Notes: generated by a model not told the origin, from the letters alone. A stretch of DNA of 64,000 bases from Aliirhizobium wenxiniae (GCF_014201355.1 NZ_JACHEG010000002.1:682001-746000); one strand, 5' to 3'. Counted from the stretch's first letter, positions 17,304 through 28,091 are shown. Translations and numbers: made by a program.

Positions 17304-18071
17304 TTATCGCGCTTCTCCGGCCGGTGATGATGCGGACTTGCGGCTGCGCCACCACATGGCGAAAACCACGGCCAGCAGCGCCGCGGCCAGCCCGTACCAC
17401 GTCGCGGCATATTGCAGATGGTTGTTGGGAAGCTCGAATTGCGTCACGCCGCCCTTCGGCCAGCCGCCGGGATTGGTAACGGATGCATCGACATCGACGA
17501 AAAAGGAAATGACGTCGGAAAGCCCGGTGCTTGCGGCCATGGCATCGAGGTCTTTCCAATAGAAGATGTTCTTGGAGAGATCGTTATCCGGAACCAGCAT
17601 GGACGGCTTGCCGGAAAGTTTTGCACGGGCGTAACCGGTGATCGCCTGTTCGCCGAACACCTCGCCTGCCGCCCGCGTCGCCGGTTCCTTCATCTCGTAG
17701 GGCACAAAGCCGCGATTGACGAAGATTTTGCGGCCGTCCGCCAGCGTCATAGGCGTGTAGACATAAAAGCCGGTACGGCCTTCGAACGTGGCGAAGAAAT
17801 GCCGTTCCTTCGTGTGATCGAATGTGCCGGAAAGCGCGATGCGGCGATATTCGATGTCGTCACCGGCCGCAGCCCTCTGTTCTATCTCGGATAGCGGCGC
17901 GGGATCCCTCGAGCGGCGCTCGGCGATATCGGCGAGAAGGCCCTCCTTCCAGTGCAGTCGTTCGACCTGCCATGTGCCGAGAGTGAGCAGGATGGCGAGG
18001 GAGAAGAGAACTACAGTCCCTGTCAGTATGGTGCGAATACTGCTGCGAGAAGTCTCTATCTCGGTCGTCAT
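17304..18071 (-). CDS. SURF1-family cytochrome oxidase assembly protein
   Basis: SURF1 helps insert heme a into subunit I of cytochrome aa3 oxidase. Starting at the ATG at 18071 the protein is 255 residues with an N-terminal membrane helix (LTGTVVLFSLAILLTLGTWQ) and a C-terminal one (TWYGLAAALLAVVFAMWW). Between them lie the family motifs LGTWQVERLHWKEGLL and the IFVNRGFVPYE strand. Its start overlaps the L,D-transpeptidase stop by 4 bp. The frame is open upstream but that part only shadows the transpeptidase gene. Confidence 0.94.
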   Translation of the reverse strand: MTTEIETSRSSIRTILTGTVVLFSLAILLTLGTWQVERLHWKEGLLADIAERRSRDPAPLSEIEQRAAAGDDIEYRRIALSGTFDHTKERHFFATFEGRTGFYVYTPMTLADGRKIFVNRGFVPYEMKEPATRAAGEVFGEQAITGYARAKLSGKPSMLVPDNDLSKNIFYWKDLDAMAASTGLSDVISFFVDVDASVTNPGGWPKGGVTQFELPNNHLQYAATWYGLAAALLAVVFAMWWRSRKSASSPAGEAR

Positions 18072-18550
18072 GGCCTGATCTCGATAGGCGTACCGTTCTC
18101 CACTAGCGCCCAGATTTCGTCCATGTCGGCATTGGTCACGGCAATGCACCCATTGGTCCAGTCGAACCATTGGGTGATCGGTGAGAGCCAACCGAAATAA
18201 TTGCGCTGACCGTGGATCATGATCATGCCGCCCGGATCTTCGCCGATTTTGCGGGCGCGTTCGATATCGGTCGCATTCGGGTAGGATAGGTGAATGGAGC
18301 GATGATAGCCGCTTTTGCTGTTGCGCCAATCTAGGACGTAACTACCCTCGGGTGTGCGCTCGTCGCCTTCCTTTTCCTTGTGCCCGACCGGGGAGCCGCC
18401 AAGAGCGATGGAATAAGTCCTGACCACCGCATCGCCGTTCATGATCTGCATCCGGCGTTCACCTTTGCTCACCAGCACAAGGGTGGCCTGCTGCGCCATC
18501 GCAAATTCCGCCGAGCAGAAAAACGTCAGCGCCAAAGCAATCCATCGCAT
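18068..18550 (-). CDS. Periplasmic L,D-transpeptidase (YkuD domain)
   Basis: The 160-residue protein has a signal peptide (MRWIALALTFFCSAEFAMA) followed by a compact YkuD domain. The catalytic histidine is H113 (MIMIHGQRN) and the nucleophile is C135 in WTNGCIAVTNADMDEIW, a variant of the usual SHGC motif. Enzymes of this type make 3-3 peptidoglycan crosslinks or attach or release proteins at meso-diaminopimelate. It is coupled to surf1 by a 4-bp overlap but separated from ctaE by a strong terminator, so it is probably the first gene of a two-gene transcript. Confidence 0.92.
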   Translation of the reverse strand: MRWIALALTFFCSAEFAMAQQATLVLVSKGERRMQIMNGDAVVRTYSIALGGSPVGHKEKEGDERTPEGSYVLDWRNSKSGYHRSIHLSYPNATDIERARKIGEDPGGMIMIHGQRNYFGWLSPITQWFDWTNGCIAVTNADMDEIWALVENGTPIEIRP

Positions 18551-18597
18551 GATGGCAATTCTCCATTTCGATCGCAGAGCAGCGATCGATCATAAAT

Positions 18598-18628
18598 GAA
18601 AAAGGCGGGCGCATGACCGCGTCCGCCC
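18598..18628 (-). terminator. Strong Rho-independent terminator downstream of ctaE
   Basis: On the minus strand GGCGGACGCG and GCGCCCGCC form a long G+C-rich stem with one internal mismatch, followed by TTTTTC. It lies 25 bp past the ctaE stop and ahead of the L,D-transpeptidase start, marking the end of the cta operon. Confidence 0.85.
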
Positions 18629-18652
18629 AAATATCTCAAATAGCTCGAACGG

Positions 18653-19531
18653 TCACAGATGCGCCAGCGGCGCGCCCCAGCCGCCCCAGATATAGATCGA
18701 GAAGAACAGGAACAGCCAGACCACGTCGACGAAATGCCAGTACCAGGCGGCGGCCTCGAAGCCGAAATGACGTTCGGGGGTGAAGCCGCCATTGATGGCG
18801 CGGATCAGGCAGACGATCAGGAAAATCGTGCCGATCAGGACGTGGAAACCGTGGAAGCCGGTCGCCATGAAGAAGGTGGCGCCGTAGATCGAATTGGCAA
18901 ATTCGAAGGGGGCGTGGGCATATTCATAGGCCTGCACGGCGGAGAACAGGATGCCGAGGGTGACGGTCAGCGCAAGACCGGTGACCAGACCCTTCCGGTC
19001 ATTGTGCAGGAGCGCGTGATGCGCCCAGGTCACGCAGGTACCGGAGAGAAGCAAGATGATGGTGTTGTAGAGCGGCAGATGCCAGGGATCGAGAACCTCG
19101 ATGCCCTTGGGTGGCCATTGCCCGCCCAGCGCCTCGACGCGGGCGGCCTGGATCGCTTCGCCGGGATAAAGGCTGGCGTCGAAAAAGGCCCAGAACCAGG
19201 CAACGAAGAACATCACCTCTGAGGCGATGAACATGATCATGCCGTAGCGCAGGTGCAGCGAGACGACCCGCGTGTGGTGGCCTTCATCGCCTTCCTTGAT
19301 CGTGTCTGCCCACCAGCCGATCATCACATAGAGGATGATCGCCAGACCGATGAAGAAGACCCAAGGGGTGGCCCAATTGAGGCCGAACATGTGGAACTCG
19401 GCGCCCTTGAGGTAGCGCATGTAACCGACGCCGCCGAAGGTGATGACGAAAGCACCGATCGCGGCCAGAAGCGGCCAGGGACTCGGATCGATGATGTGGT
19501 AGTCGTGATTTTTCTGATGCGCGTCTGCCAT
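18653..19531 (-). CDS. ctaE: Cytochrome c oxidase subunit III
   Basis: The start [20 protein letters not shown] at 19531 gives 292 residues, usual for alphaproteobacterial subunit III; a TTG further upstream adds an unrelated leader. Seven membrane helices are visible, with family segments [20 protein letters not shown] and the C-terminal [20 protein letters not shown]. The protein stabilises the aa3 oxidase and supports proton uptake. It is the last gene of the cta cluster before a strong terminator. Confidence 0.97.
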   Translation of the reverse strand: MADAHQKNHDYHIIDPSPWPLLAAIGAFVITFGGVGYMRYLKGAEFHMFGLNWATPWVFFIGLAIILYVMIGWWADTIKEGDEGHHTRVVSLHLRYGMIMFIASEVMFFVAWFWAFFDASLYPGEAIQAARVEALGGQWPPKGIEVLDPWHLPLYNTIILLLSGTCVTWAHHALLHNDRKGLVTGLALTVTLGILFSAVQAYEYAHAPFEFANSIYGATFFMATGFHGFHVLIGTIFLIVCLIRAINGGFTPERHFGFEAAAWYWHFVDVVWLFLFFSIYIWGGWGAPLAHL

Positions 19532-19590
19532 GTCAAAATCCCCGATAAATGCCTCTCCACCGCCTGCGGAATTTTCCGCCGGCGTTCCTC

Positions 19591-20199
19591 TCAAAGCTTG
19601 CTGTCCACTTCATTCTTCTTCACCGCCGCGACGGGCTTTGCCGGTTCGCTCGGGTAGAAGGAATAGGACAGGGTAATCGTTCTGATATTCTTCGTTTCCT
19701 CCGCCTTGACGATCTCCGGATCGACGTAAAAGACGACGGGCATGGAAACGCTTTCGCCGGGCTGCAGCGTCTGTTCGGTGAAGCAGAAACACTGGACCTT
19801 GTTGAAATAGGCACCGGCTTCCATTGGCGTGACGTTGAAGACGGCGGTGCCGGTGGTGGCGACCGGCGAGCGATTGGTCGCCGTATATTCGACCTGGATG
19901 GTCTCGCCGATCTTCGGCTGTACCGTTTTCGCCGCCTTGAAATCCCAGTTCAGGCCGCTCGATATGTTGGCATCGAAGGTGACCTGCATGGTGCGGTTAA
20001 GCACGGTTGACGAATATTGTTCGACGCGCTGGGTGGTGCCGTTATAGCCGGTGACCTGACAGAAAAGACGGTAGAGCGGAACCGACGCGTAAGCCGCACC
20101 GACCATGCCGATAACGAAGACGGCGCAACCGGCAAAGATCGAGGCATTGCTGACCCGTTTCGCCTGCCTTGTCTGACCGCCCTGAATTCCGCCTGCCAT
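19591..20199 (-). CDS. ctaG: Cytochrome c oxidase assembly protein CtaG/Cox11
   Basis: This copper chaperone delivers CuB to subunit I. The 202-residue protein has one N-terminal membrane helix ([20 protein letters not shown]), the downstream [15 protein letters not shown] segment and the copper-binding CFCF motif in [15 protein letters not shown], all standard for Cox11. The bulk faces the periplasm. An RBS (gggaggagc) precedes the ATG. It lies between the small coxF gene and ctaE in the cta operon. Confidence 0.96.
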   Translation of the reverse strand: MAGGIQGGQTRQAKRVSNASIFAGCAVFVIGMVGAAYASVPLYRLFCQVTGYNGTTQRVEQYSSTVLNRTMQVTFDANISSGLNWDFKAAKTVQPKIGETIQVEYTATNRSPVATTGTAVFNVTPMEAGAYFNKVQCFCFTEQTLQPGESVSMPVVFYVDPEIVKAEETKNIRTITLSYSFYPSEPAKPVAAVKKNEVDSKL

Positions 20200-20239
20200 G
20201 TCGCTCCTCCCTTAGCTCCATTCGGCTCCGTCTACCGGC

Positions 20240-20380
20240 CTAGTTCCAGAACCCGCCGACCTTGACGAGCGTGATGATGTAGAAAAGGACGCAAAGCCCT
20301 GCGAGAACAAGGCCAAGCGCCACATTGCGGTTTCGCCGTGACTTCTTCTGCGTCTCGCTGAGCTTTACGGTTTCGATCAC
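20240..20380 (-). CDS. coxF: CoxF-like small membrane protein of the oxidase operon (46 aa)
   Basis: This short gene reads from a GTG at 20380: [13 protein letters not shown], a basic stretch SRRNRN, one membrane helix ([20 protein letters not shown]) and the ending KVGGFWN. The GTG overlaps the ctaB stop as GTGA, with GGAGG at the right distance. Rhizobial cta operons commonly carry such a tiny protein (CoxF) between heme O synthase and Cox11. Its role is probably in oxidase assembly. Identification rests on position, size and layout. Confidence 0.85.
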   Translation of the reverse strand: MIETVKLSETQKKSRRNRNVALGLVLAGLCVLFYIITLVKVGGFWN

Positions 20381-21333
20381 AGAAGTCCTCCGAGGAACCG
20401 ACCGAGACCGGCCGCCATATGGTCGAAGAGAAGCGCGGAGAAGACCGCGAAGAGATAGAAGATCGAATAGAAGAACATCTTCTTCGCCGGCACCATCTTT
20501 TCGTCATCCTCGGGCATACGCAGGACCAGGATGGAATAGTAGATGAAGATGAGGCTCAGAATGCCGGTAAAGATGCCGTAACCGATGCTGGCGAGACCGG
20601 TGAAGGTCGGCGCGGCAACGACGGCCGCCATCAGGACCGAATAGACGACCATCTGGATCTTGGTCGAGCGCTGGCCGACGACATTCGGCATCATCGGAAT
20701 GCCGACGGAGCCGTAGTCACGCATCTTGAAGAGAGCCAGCGCCCAGAAATGCGGCGGGGTCCACATGAAGGTGATCATGAACAGGATAACGCTGTCGAGC
20801 GATACGCCACCGGTGACACAGGCCCAGCCGAGCATGGGCGGGAAAGCGCCGGCAGCACCGCCGATCACGATGTTCTGCGGCGTCGAGCGCTTCAGCCACA
20901 TGGTATAGACCACGGCGTAGAAGAAGATGGTGAAGGCGAGCAGGCCGGCAGCGAACCAGTTGACGGCAAGGCCGAGGATGACAACCGAGAAGGCCGAGAG
21001 CGTCAGGCCGAACGCAAGCGCCTCGTTGGGGCGAATGCGGCCGGCAGGGATCGGGCGCTTTGCGGTGCGCGTCATCACCGCATCGATATCGGCATCGTAC
21101 CACATGTTGAGCGCGCCGGAGGCACCGGCGCCAACGGCGATGCAGAGAATGGAGATGATCGCCAGAACCGGGTTGATCTCACCGGGCGCGAGAACCAGGC
21201 CGGCGAAGGCGGTGAAAACCACCAGCGACATGACGCGCGGCTTCAGCAGCGCGAAGAAATCGCGCGCATCGGCTTCCGAAAGGAGCTTTCCTTCCTCGGG
21301 CGAAATCGCATGGGTGGGGTCGATAACGGTCAT
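20377..21333 (-). CDS. ctaB: Protoheme IX farnesyltransferase (heme O synthase)
   Basis: It attaches a farnesyl group to heme b to give heme O, the precursor of heme a for the aa3 oxidase. The 318-residue integral membrane protein of the UbiA prenyltransferase family has about nine helices. The first Asp-rich motif is seen in [18 protein letters not shown], and the second loop has [16 protein letters not shown]. Its stop codon overlaps the coxF start by 4 bp; ctaD is 60 bp upstream. Confidence 0.97.
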   Translation of the reverse strand: MTVIDPTHAISPEEGKLLSEADARDFFALLKPRVMSLVVFTAFAGLVLAPGEINPVLAIISILCIAVGAGASGALNMWYDADIDAVMTRTAKRPIPAGRIRPNEALAFGLTLSAFSVVILGLAVNWFAAGLLAFTIFFYAVVYTMWLKRSTPQNIVIGGAAGAFPPMLGWACVTGGVSLDSVILFMITFMWTPPHFWALALFKMRDYGSVGIPMMPNVVGQRSTKIQMVVYSVLMAAVVAAPTFTGLASIGYGIFTGILSLIFIYYSILVLRMPEDDEKMVPAKKMFFYSIFYLFAVFSALLFDHMAAGLGRFLGGLL

Positions 21334-21393
21334 TACACTTCAGATCCTGACGAGATACCGGGCACTGCCAAGGCAGCACCCGGATCGGAATTC

Positions 21394-23103
<1,710 letters not shown>

Positions 23104-24030
23104 TTACTTGACGTCGTTTGCAGCGACATCGACGCCGGCTGCAGTTTTGTTGTCCGCAGATGCCAGAAGCGCCTTGTAGGCTCCCGGCAGATCATTTGCG
23201 GCGGCGGCAAGCCAGGCGGTGTATTTGTCTTCGGAGACGACGCGGATCGCGATCGGCATATAGGCGTGGTCCTTGCCACAAAGCTCGGAACACTGTCCGT
23301 AATAAAGGCCCTCGCGTTCGGCGCGGAACCAGGTTTCGTTGAGACGCCCCGGCACGGCGTCGATCTTGACGCCGAAAGCCGGCATGGCGAAAGCGTGGAT
23401 GACATCGGTCGGAGCGGCTGTCACGAGAAGGCGCACGGTCTTGCCGACCGGGATAATCATCTCATTGTCGACGGCGAGAAGGCGCGGATAAACGGCTATG
23501 TCCGTCTTGCCGGCAGCAGCGCGATCGGGCTCTTTCAACAGGTAGCTGTCGAAAGCGACAGGCGATGCCCCCTCGCCTTGGCCGGATCCTTCATATTCGT
23601 AATTCCACTGCCACTGGGTCGCGGTGGCCTTCACCGTCATGTCAGTCTCGGGAATTTCCAGCTGGGCGTTCAGAAGATTGAAGGACGGGATGGCCAGCAT
23701 GAAGAGAATCAGCACCGGTGCCACCGTCCAGACGATCTCGATCGTCGTGTTATGGCTGGTGCGCGACGGCGTCGGGTTCTTGTCGGCACGGAATTTCACA
23801 GCGACGACGATCAACAGCGCCAGGACGAAAAGCGTGACCGGAACGATGAACCAGAGCGTGTACTTCTCGAACCAGCTTATCTGGTGCATGATCTCGGTTG
23901 CCGGCGCCTGAAGCCCCATCTGCCAGGGATGCGGTTGGTCCGCATGCGCCACCGAAGCGCTTACCAGCCCCGCAATCGGGGCGGTGATAAGACAGATGAT
24001 CGCCATCATCATCGCATAAGCCCTGTTCAT
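23104..24030 (-). CDS. ctaC: Cytochrome c oxidase subunit II
   Basis: It accepts electrons from cytochrome c at the CuA centre in the periplasm. The start at 24030 (MNRAYAMMMAIICL) has an RBS and gives a signal peptide ending near VAHADQPHPW, 308 residues in all. Two membrane helices follow. The CuA site is complete: C247-S-E-L-C251 and H255, M258 in CSELCGKDHAYM. It is the first gene of the cta operon; the promoter should lie in the 381 bp upstream. Confidence 0.97.
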   Translation of the reverse strand: MNRAYAMMMAIICLITAPIAGLVSASVAHADQPHPWQMGLQAPATEIMHQISWFEKYTLWFIVPVTLFVLALLIVVAVKFRADKNPTPSRTSHNTTIEIVWTVAPVLILFMLAIPSFNLLNAQLEIPETDMTVKATATQWQWNYEYEGSGQGEGASPVAFDSYLLKEPDRAAAGKTDIAVYPRLLAVDNEMIIPVGKTVRLLVTAAPTDVIHAFAMPAFGVKIDAVPGRLNETWFRAEREGLYYGQCSELCGKDHAYMPIAIRVVSEDKYTAWLAAAANDLPGAYKALLASADNKTAAGVDVAANDVK

Positions 24031-24411
24031 CACAAACTTTCTCCCCACGCATGTGATCCAGATCAACTCTTACGCAGTCTCCAAGCTATAGGCTTGGTTC
24101 AACCATAGTTTGCTTATATCCGCAACGTCTTGCGACAAATGCCCCTGCGGCATTTTGCGCATTGTGGACGCGCGACATCCTCTGGTTGATTTTCCTCCGT
24201 AACAGACCACACCTCCCTCCACAGAGTCGCAGCCTGAAATGAGGATATGCTCTTTCGGCTTACAAATTCCACCAGATTTTGAAGCTGGCGACGTCGTTGT
24301 GACTTGAACAGGGTCCTACTTTCGCCGTACTCCGCTGAAAACTCGGCAAGGCTTTCCAATTCGCACCGCGAAAGACAGGATAAGCCGCATTGATTCGAAC
24401 CAGAGGTTTCC
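24031..24411. promoter_or_regulatory. Intergenic region between divergent ctaC and ialB-like genes
   Basis: These 381 bp separate two divergent starts and should hold both promoters. AAATGCC (24137-24143) and GGCATTT (24149-24155) form a small hairpin of 7-bp arms with a 5-nt loop, followed by T on the plus strand; it could be an operator, attenuator or leader structure of ctaC. No convincing gene is present: the open frame on the minus strand here runs through the IalB gene and is a shadow. Confidence 0.4.
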
Positions 24412-25023
24412 ATGGGTCGTCCCTCCCTCATCGGCGCAAGCCTTATTGCCCTCCTTTCGCTGGGCTCGGTCTCTACCGCATTCGCACAGCCGGCACAGAC
24501 GCCGCCGGTGCCGGGTGCCGCACCGAAAGGTCCCGCCCCGAGCGCGCAGGCTCCGGCACCTGCCCCCACCCCTGGCCCTTCCGGACAGCAGCCTGGCAAT
24601 GTGAAGGAAAGCCATGGCGCGTGGTCGGTGATCTGTGATCGCCCTGCCGGCGCTTCCGCCGAGCAATGCGCGCTGATGCAGAACGTCATTGCCGAGGACC
24701 GGCCGGAAGTCGGGCTTTCGGTCGTCGTGCTCAAGACCGCCGACCGAAAGGCTCGCATCCTGCGCATCCTCGCGCCGCTCGGCGTTCTCCTGAAGGACGG
24801 CATGGAGCTCTATGTCGACAACAACAATATCGGTCGCGCCTATTTCACCCGCTGCTTCTCGGAAGGCTGCTATGTGGAAGTGGATATCGACGAGGAACTG
24901 ATGCGTATCCTGCGCGCCGGCAAGAACGCCGTCTTCGCACTGCGCGAATCCTCCGATCAGGACCGTGTCGGCATTCCCGTCGAACTCAACGGCTTCGGCC
25001 CCGGTTACGACGCGCTTCCGTAA
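24412..25023 (+). CDS. Invasion-associated locus B (IalB) family periplasmic protein
   Basis: The 203-residue protein has a signal peptide ending in VSTAFAQ, then a roughly 35-residue Pro/Ala-rich stretch (PAQTPPVPGAAPKGPAPSAQ and on). The IalB domain follows, with HGAWSVICDRP, ERNA-like AEQCALMQNV and the pair RCFSEGCYVEV whose cysteines probably form a disulfide. IalB was named in Bartonella for erythrocyte invasion, but homologues are common in free-living rhizobia, so a virulence role should not be assumed. Confidence 0.9.
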   Translation: MGRPSLIGASLIALLSLGSVSTAFAQPAQTPPVPGAAPKGPAPSAQAPAPAPTPGPSGQQPGNVKESHGAWSVICDRPAGASAEQCALMQNVIAEDRPEVGLSVVVLKTADRKARILRILAPLGVLLKDGMELYVDNNNIGRAYFTRCFSEGCYVEVDIDEELMRILRAGKNAVFALRESSDQDRVGIPVELNGFGPGYDALP

Positions 25024-25026
25024 AGC

Positions 25027-25063
25027 GTGAGCGGCGCAAGGCTCGACAGCGCTTGCGCCTCAC
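25027..25063 (+). terminator. Long hairpin after ialB-like gene
   Basis: GTGA/TCAC outer arms and perfect GGCGCAAG (25033-25040) / CTTGCGCC (25052-25059) inner arms enclose an 11-nt loop, beginning 4 bp after the stop codon. No T run follows, so this is a Rho-independent-like end without the U tract, or an RNA-stabilising or leader structure for tldD. Confidence 0.5.
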
Positions 25064-25135
25064 TCCCGACAGACCTACATCGGTTTTCAGACATTTCGGC
25101 CTGAGCGCTAGCGACTGCCGCCAAGGAGTATTTCC

Positions 25136-26551
25136 ATGAACACCGATCTCTTGAGCCTGTTCGACACAGACGAGGCAAAGCTGCGGGCGATCGTCGCCAA
25201 GGCGCTTTCAGGCGCCGATGACGGTGAACTCTTCGTCGAACATGCACAGGCGGAATCGCTGACTTTCGACAATGGCCGGCTGAAGGGCGGGTCCTTCAAC
25301 ACCGACCAGGGTTTCGGCCTGCGCTCGGTGGCGGGAGAGGCTGTCGGTTACGCCCATGCGGGCGATCTCAGCGCTGCAGCGCTCGAGCGTGCATCGGATG
25401 CTGTTCGTGCGGTCACGGCCGGTTATTCCGGCTCCTATGCGAGCGCCCCGCAGCGGACCAACAAGAAATATTACGGTGATGAAAACCCGATCGGTTCCCC
25501 TAGCTTCGAGGCCAAGGCCAAGCTTTTGACCGATATCGACGCCTATCTGCGCAACAAGGATGACAAGGTTCGACAGGTCACCGCGACGATTTCTGCCAGC
25601 TGGCAGGTGGTCGACATCCTGCGTGCCGACGGGCACCGGGTGCAGGACATCCGCCCGATGACGCGTATCAACATTTCCGTCGTCGTGGGTGATGGCGACC
25701 GGCAGGAATCGGGTTCGTTCGGTACCGGCGGCCGCATCGGCTTCGGTGATTTCGTTGCCGATGGCAACTGGCAGGTCGGCGCAGACGAGGCACTGCGTCA
25801 AGCGCTGGTCAATCTCGAAGCAATCGAAGCGCCGGCCGGCACGATGGATGTGGTGCTTTCCTCCGGCTGGCCGGGCGTGATGCTGCACGAGGCAGTCGGC
25901 CACGGGCTGGAAGGCGATTTCAACCGCAAGAAAACCTCGGCCTTTGCCGGACTGCTTGGCGAAATGGTCGCCGCTCCAGGCGTCACCGTCGTCGATGACG
26001 GAACGATCGACAATCGCCGCGGCTCGATCACGATCGACGACGAAGGCACGCCTTCGGCCTATAACGTGCTGATCGAGAACGGAAAGCTCGTAGGTTACAT
26101 GCAGGACCGGCAGAATGCCCGGCTGATGGGCATGAAGCCGACAGGCAATGGCCGCCGCCAGGGTTACAGCTCCGTGCCGATGCCGCGGATGACTAACACC
26201 TACATGCTCGGTGGCGACAAAACCCCGGAAGAAATCATCGCGTCGGTGAAGAAAGGCGTTTATGCCGTTTCCTTCGGCGGCGGTCAGGTGGATATCACGT
26301 CCGGCAAGTTCGTCTTCGGCTGCACCGAGGCCTATCTGATCGAAGACGGCAAGATCGGCCCAGCGATCAAGGGCGCCATGCTGATCGGCAACGGGCCGGA
26401 TGCGATGAAGCGCGTCTCGATGGTCGGTAACGACATGAAGCTCGATACCGGTATCGGCAATTGCGGCAAGGCCGGCCAGTGGGTTCCGGTCGGTGTCGGT
26501 CAGCCGCATCTGCGCATGGATCAGGTCACCGTCGGCGGAACGAAGGCCTGA
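25136..26551 (+). CDS. tldD: TldD metalloprotease
   Basis: TldD works with TldE/PmbA to degrade unfolded peptides and process microcin-like or modified peptides; it also affects gyrase-inhibitor sensitivity in E. coli. The 471-residue protein has the zinc motif HEAVGHGLEGDF (H251 and H255, HExxxH) and the family blocks SSGWPGVMLHEAVGHG, RQGYSSVPMPRMTNTY and FVFGCTEAYLIEDGKI. RBS caaggag precedes the ATG. The TldE partner is not in this window. A GNAT gene follows 2 bp later. Confidence 0.97.
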   Translation: MNTDLLSLFDTDEAKLRAIVAKALSGADDGELFVEHAQAESLTFDNGRLKGGSFNTDQGFGLRSVAGEAVGYAHAGDLSAAALERASDAVRAVTAGYSGSYASAPQRTNKKYYGDENPIGSPSFEAKAKLLTDIDAYLRNKDDKVRQVTATISASWQVVDILRADGHRVQDIRPMTRINISVVVGDGDRQESGSFGTGGRIGFGDFVADGNWQVGADEALRQALVNLEAIEAPAGTMDVVLSSGWPGVMLHEAVGHGLEGDFNRKKTSAFAGLLGEMVAAPGVTVVDDGTIDNRRGSITIDDEGTPSAYNVLIENGKLVGYMQDRQNARLMGMKPTGNGRRQGYSSVPMPRMTNTYMLGGDKTPEEIIASVKKGVYAVSFGGGQVDITSGKFVFGCTEAYLIEDGKIGPAIKGAMLIGNGPDAMKRVSMVGNDMKLDTGIGNCGKAGQWVPVGVGQPHLRMDQVTVGGTKA

Positions 26552-26553
26552 AC

Positions 26554-27042
26554 ATGAGCGACATCGTGATCCGCTCCTTTGACTCCGGCGACGAAGAGGG
26601 CGTGATCGGCGTCATCCTGCCTATCCAGCGCGAGGAATTCGGTGTCGCGATCACCGCCGCAGACCAACCGGATCTCGCCGCCATTGCGGATTTTTACCAG
26701 TCGGGCAAAGGCGGGTTCTGGGTTGCGGAGAAGGCCGGAAAAATCGTCGGCACGATTTCGCTGAAAGATATCGGTAATGACGAGGCCGCGCTGCGCAAGA
26801 TGTTCGTCGCAGCAGAGGTTCGCGGCAAGGAATTCGGCGTGGCCGCCCGCCTGCTGGAAACACTGATGGCGCATGCAAGTGCTGTCGGGCTGAAGACGAT
26901 CCTGCTCGGTACGACCGACAAGTTTCTGGCCGCGCATAGGTTTTACGAGAAGAACGGATTTTCCGAGATCACCGCCCCAGAACTGCCGGCAAGTTTTCCC
27001 CGGATGGCGGTAGATACGAAGTTTTATCGACGGATGGTTTGA
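26554..27042 (+). CDS. GNAT-family N-acetyltransferase
   Basis: The start MSDIVIRSFDSGDEEG at 26554 lies 2 bp after tldD and gives 162 residues. A GNAT core is visible: the beta4 strand GFWVAEKAGKIVGTISLKDI, the acetyl-CoA loop with VRGKEFGVAARLLETLM, and the C-terminal AAHRFYEKNGFSEI. The substrate is unknown. Spacing to tldD implies cotranscription. Confidence 0.9.
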   Translation: MSDIVIRSFDSGDEEGVIGVILPIQREEFGVAITAADQPDLAAIADFYQSGKGGFWVAEKAGKIVGTISLKDIGNDEAALRKMFVAAEVRGKEFGVAARLLETLMAHASAVGLKTILLGTTDKFLAAHRFYEKNGFSEITAPELPASFPRMAVDTKFYRRMV

Positions 27043-27094
27043 GGGCGCAAAACTTCGGTGTTGCCGAACAGAATCTCGGCGATATGCTTCGGAC

Positions 27095-27475
27095 ATGACA
27101 ATCTCTCTACATCGCGTCTACGTCTTTCGAAGCCAGGGGTTCGCCCCTGCTGGCGACACTCTGGTATGTGTGGCGCCCGCTGACTGCGTGATTGCCGTTT
27201 ATGGTGGTGGTGGATCCTTCGACATTGACGGAATTTCCTCAGCTTTCGGCGGTGCCGTTGTTTTCAGGAATGACGAAACAGAACGGTGTTTTTTAGGTGT
27301 ATGGGGCAAGCGCTACGCATCACGATTTCGCAGCGACTTGCGCCGCCACATGCCGATTTCAATCTGCAATGAGGCTCCCGACGCGCGGCTGACGATGTGG
27401 CAAACGGTAGACAGCCGCCCCAAGAAGATCGGGCATACCGGCCTTGATCGAAAGTACGAGAGCGATGCCACCTGA
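27095..27475 (+). CDS. Hypothetical protein, first of an orphan pair
   Basis: This open frame of 126 residues (MTISLHRVYVFRSQGFAPAG...) has no family that I recognise, no signal peptide and no clear membrane segment. It contains a Gly-rich AVYGGGGSFDIDG strand-turn and a basic second half. No good RBS is seen. Base composition looks less G+C-rich than the flanks. Its end overlaps the start of the next gene by 11 bp, which supports a real operon pair. It may equally be a remnant. Confidence 0.35.
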   Translation: MTISLHRVYVFRSQGFAPAGDTLVCVAPADCVIAVYGGGGSFDIDGISSAFGGAVVFRNDETERCFLGVWGKRYASRFRSDLRRHMPISICNEAPDARLTMWQTVDSRPKKIGHTGLDRKYESDAT

Positions 27476-28091
27476 GACATTCGTTCTGAAATTCCTGTCG
27501 CCGGAAACGGGATGCTCTGCGCACGAGAAGCGCTTTGAAGCCGAACGGGCGGTTATAGCTTCAATCCTTGATGCAGATATCAGCCAGATAGCGACACACT
27601 CATTCTATCCCGAGGAAGTGCAATTGATTGCTCTGACCTCTGCAATCGAACTGCCTCTACCCGAATGGAACGGCGAGGTCATGCTGACGCGGCCACACCG
27701 GATCTATGAAGCGCCTTATCTCATCCATACCAATTTCGAGTTGCCGCTGATGCTGGAGGGGCGCAAGCCGTTTGCCATTATCGATGGAGAAGAAGGGTTT
27801 GATTGGTTTGAAGCCATGCGCGACCGTTTCAGACCGCATGTCGAAAGCGGCAGGTTCATCGAGAAAATCAAGGCGTTGCATGGCGGTGGGCGAACATTCC
27901 TGACTGTCTATTATGCCCTGTCTGGCGAAGAATGGCGTTTTCAGGCCTATGACGACCTGATGGACGGTCCGCGGCCATGGACGGAAGAGATGGAGCGGCG
28001 GCAGGGGCATCTGTTTGGCTATACGCCAGAGCAATGTCACTGGTGGATCGCAAACGGCTTTCGGCGTCCATCCCTGATTGCAGGTTCTTGA
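27465..28091 (+). CDS. Hypothetical protein, unrecognised, second of an orphan pair
   Basis: The 208-residue protein from the ATG at 27465 (MPPETFVLKFLSPETGC) has no signal peptide or membrane helix. It is acidic and rich in aromatic residues (EGFDWFEAMRDRF, CHWWIANGFRRP), typical of a folded cytoplasmic protein. I see no known catalytic motif. The coding look is good: balanced composition and no internal low complexity. It may form a two-gene unit with the overlapping upstream frame. The TauE gene follows 60 bp later. Confidence 0.65.
   Translation: MPPETFVLKFLSPETGCSAHEKRFEAERAVIASILDADISQIATHSFYPEEVQLIALTSAIELPLPEWNGEVMLTRPHRIYEAPYLIHTNFELPLMLEGRKPFAIIDGEEGFDWFEAMRDRFRPHVESGRFIEKIKALHGGGRTFLTVYYALSGEEWRFQAYDDLMDGPRPWTEEMERRQGHLFGYTPEQCHWWIANGFRRPSLIAGS

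Noticed and set aside
24114..24803. Minus-strand frame of 229 codons between ctaC and ialB
   Set aside because: Mostly antisense to the IalB signal peptide and domain; composition is shadow-like.
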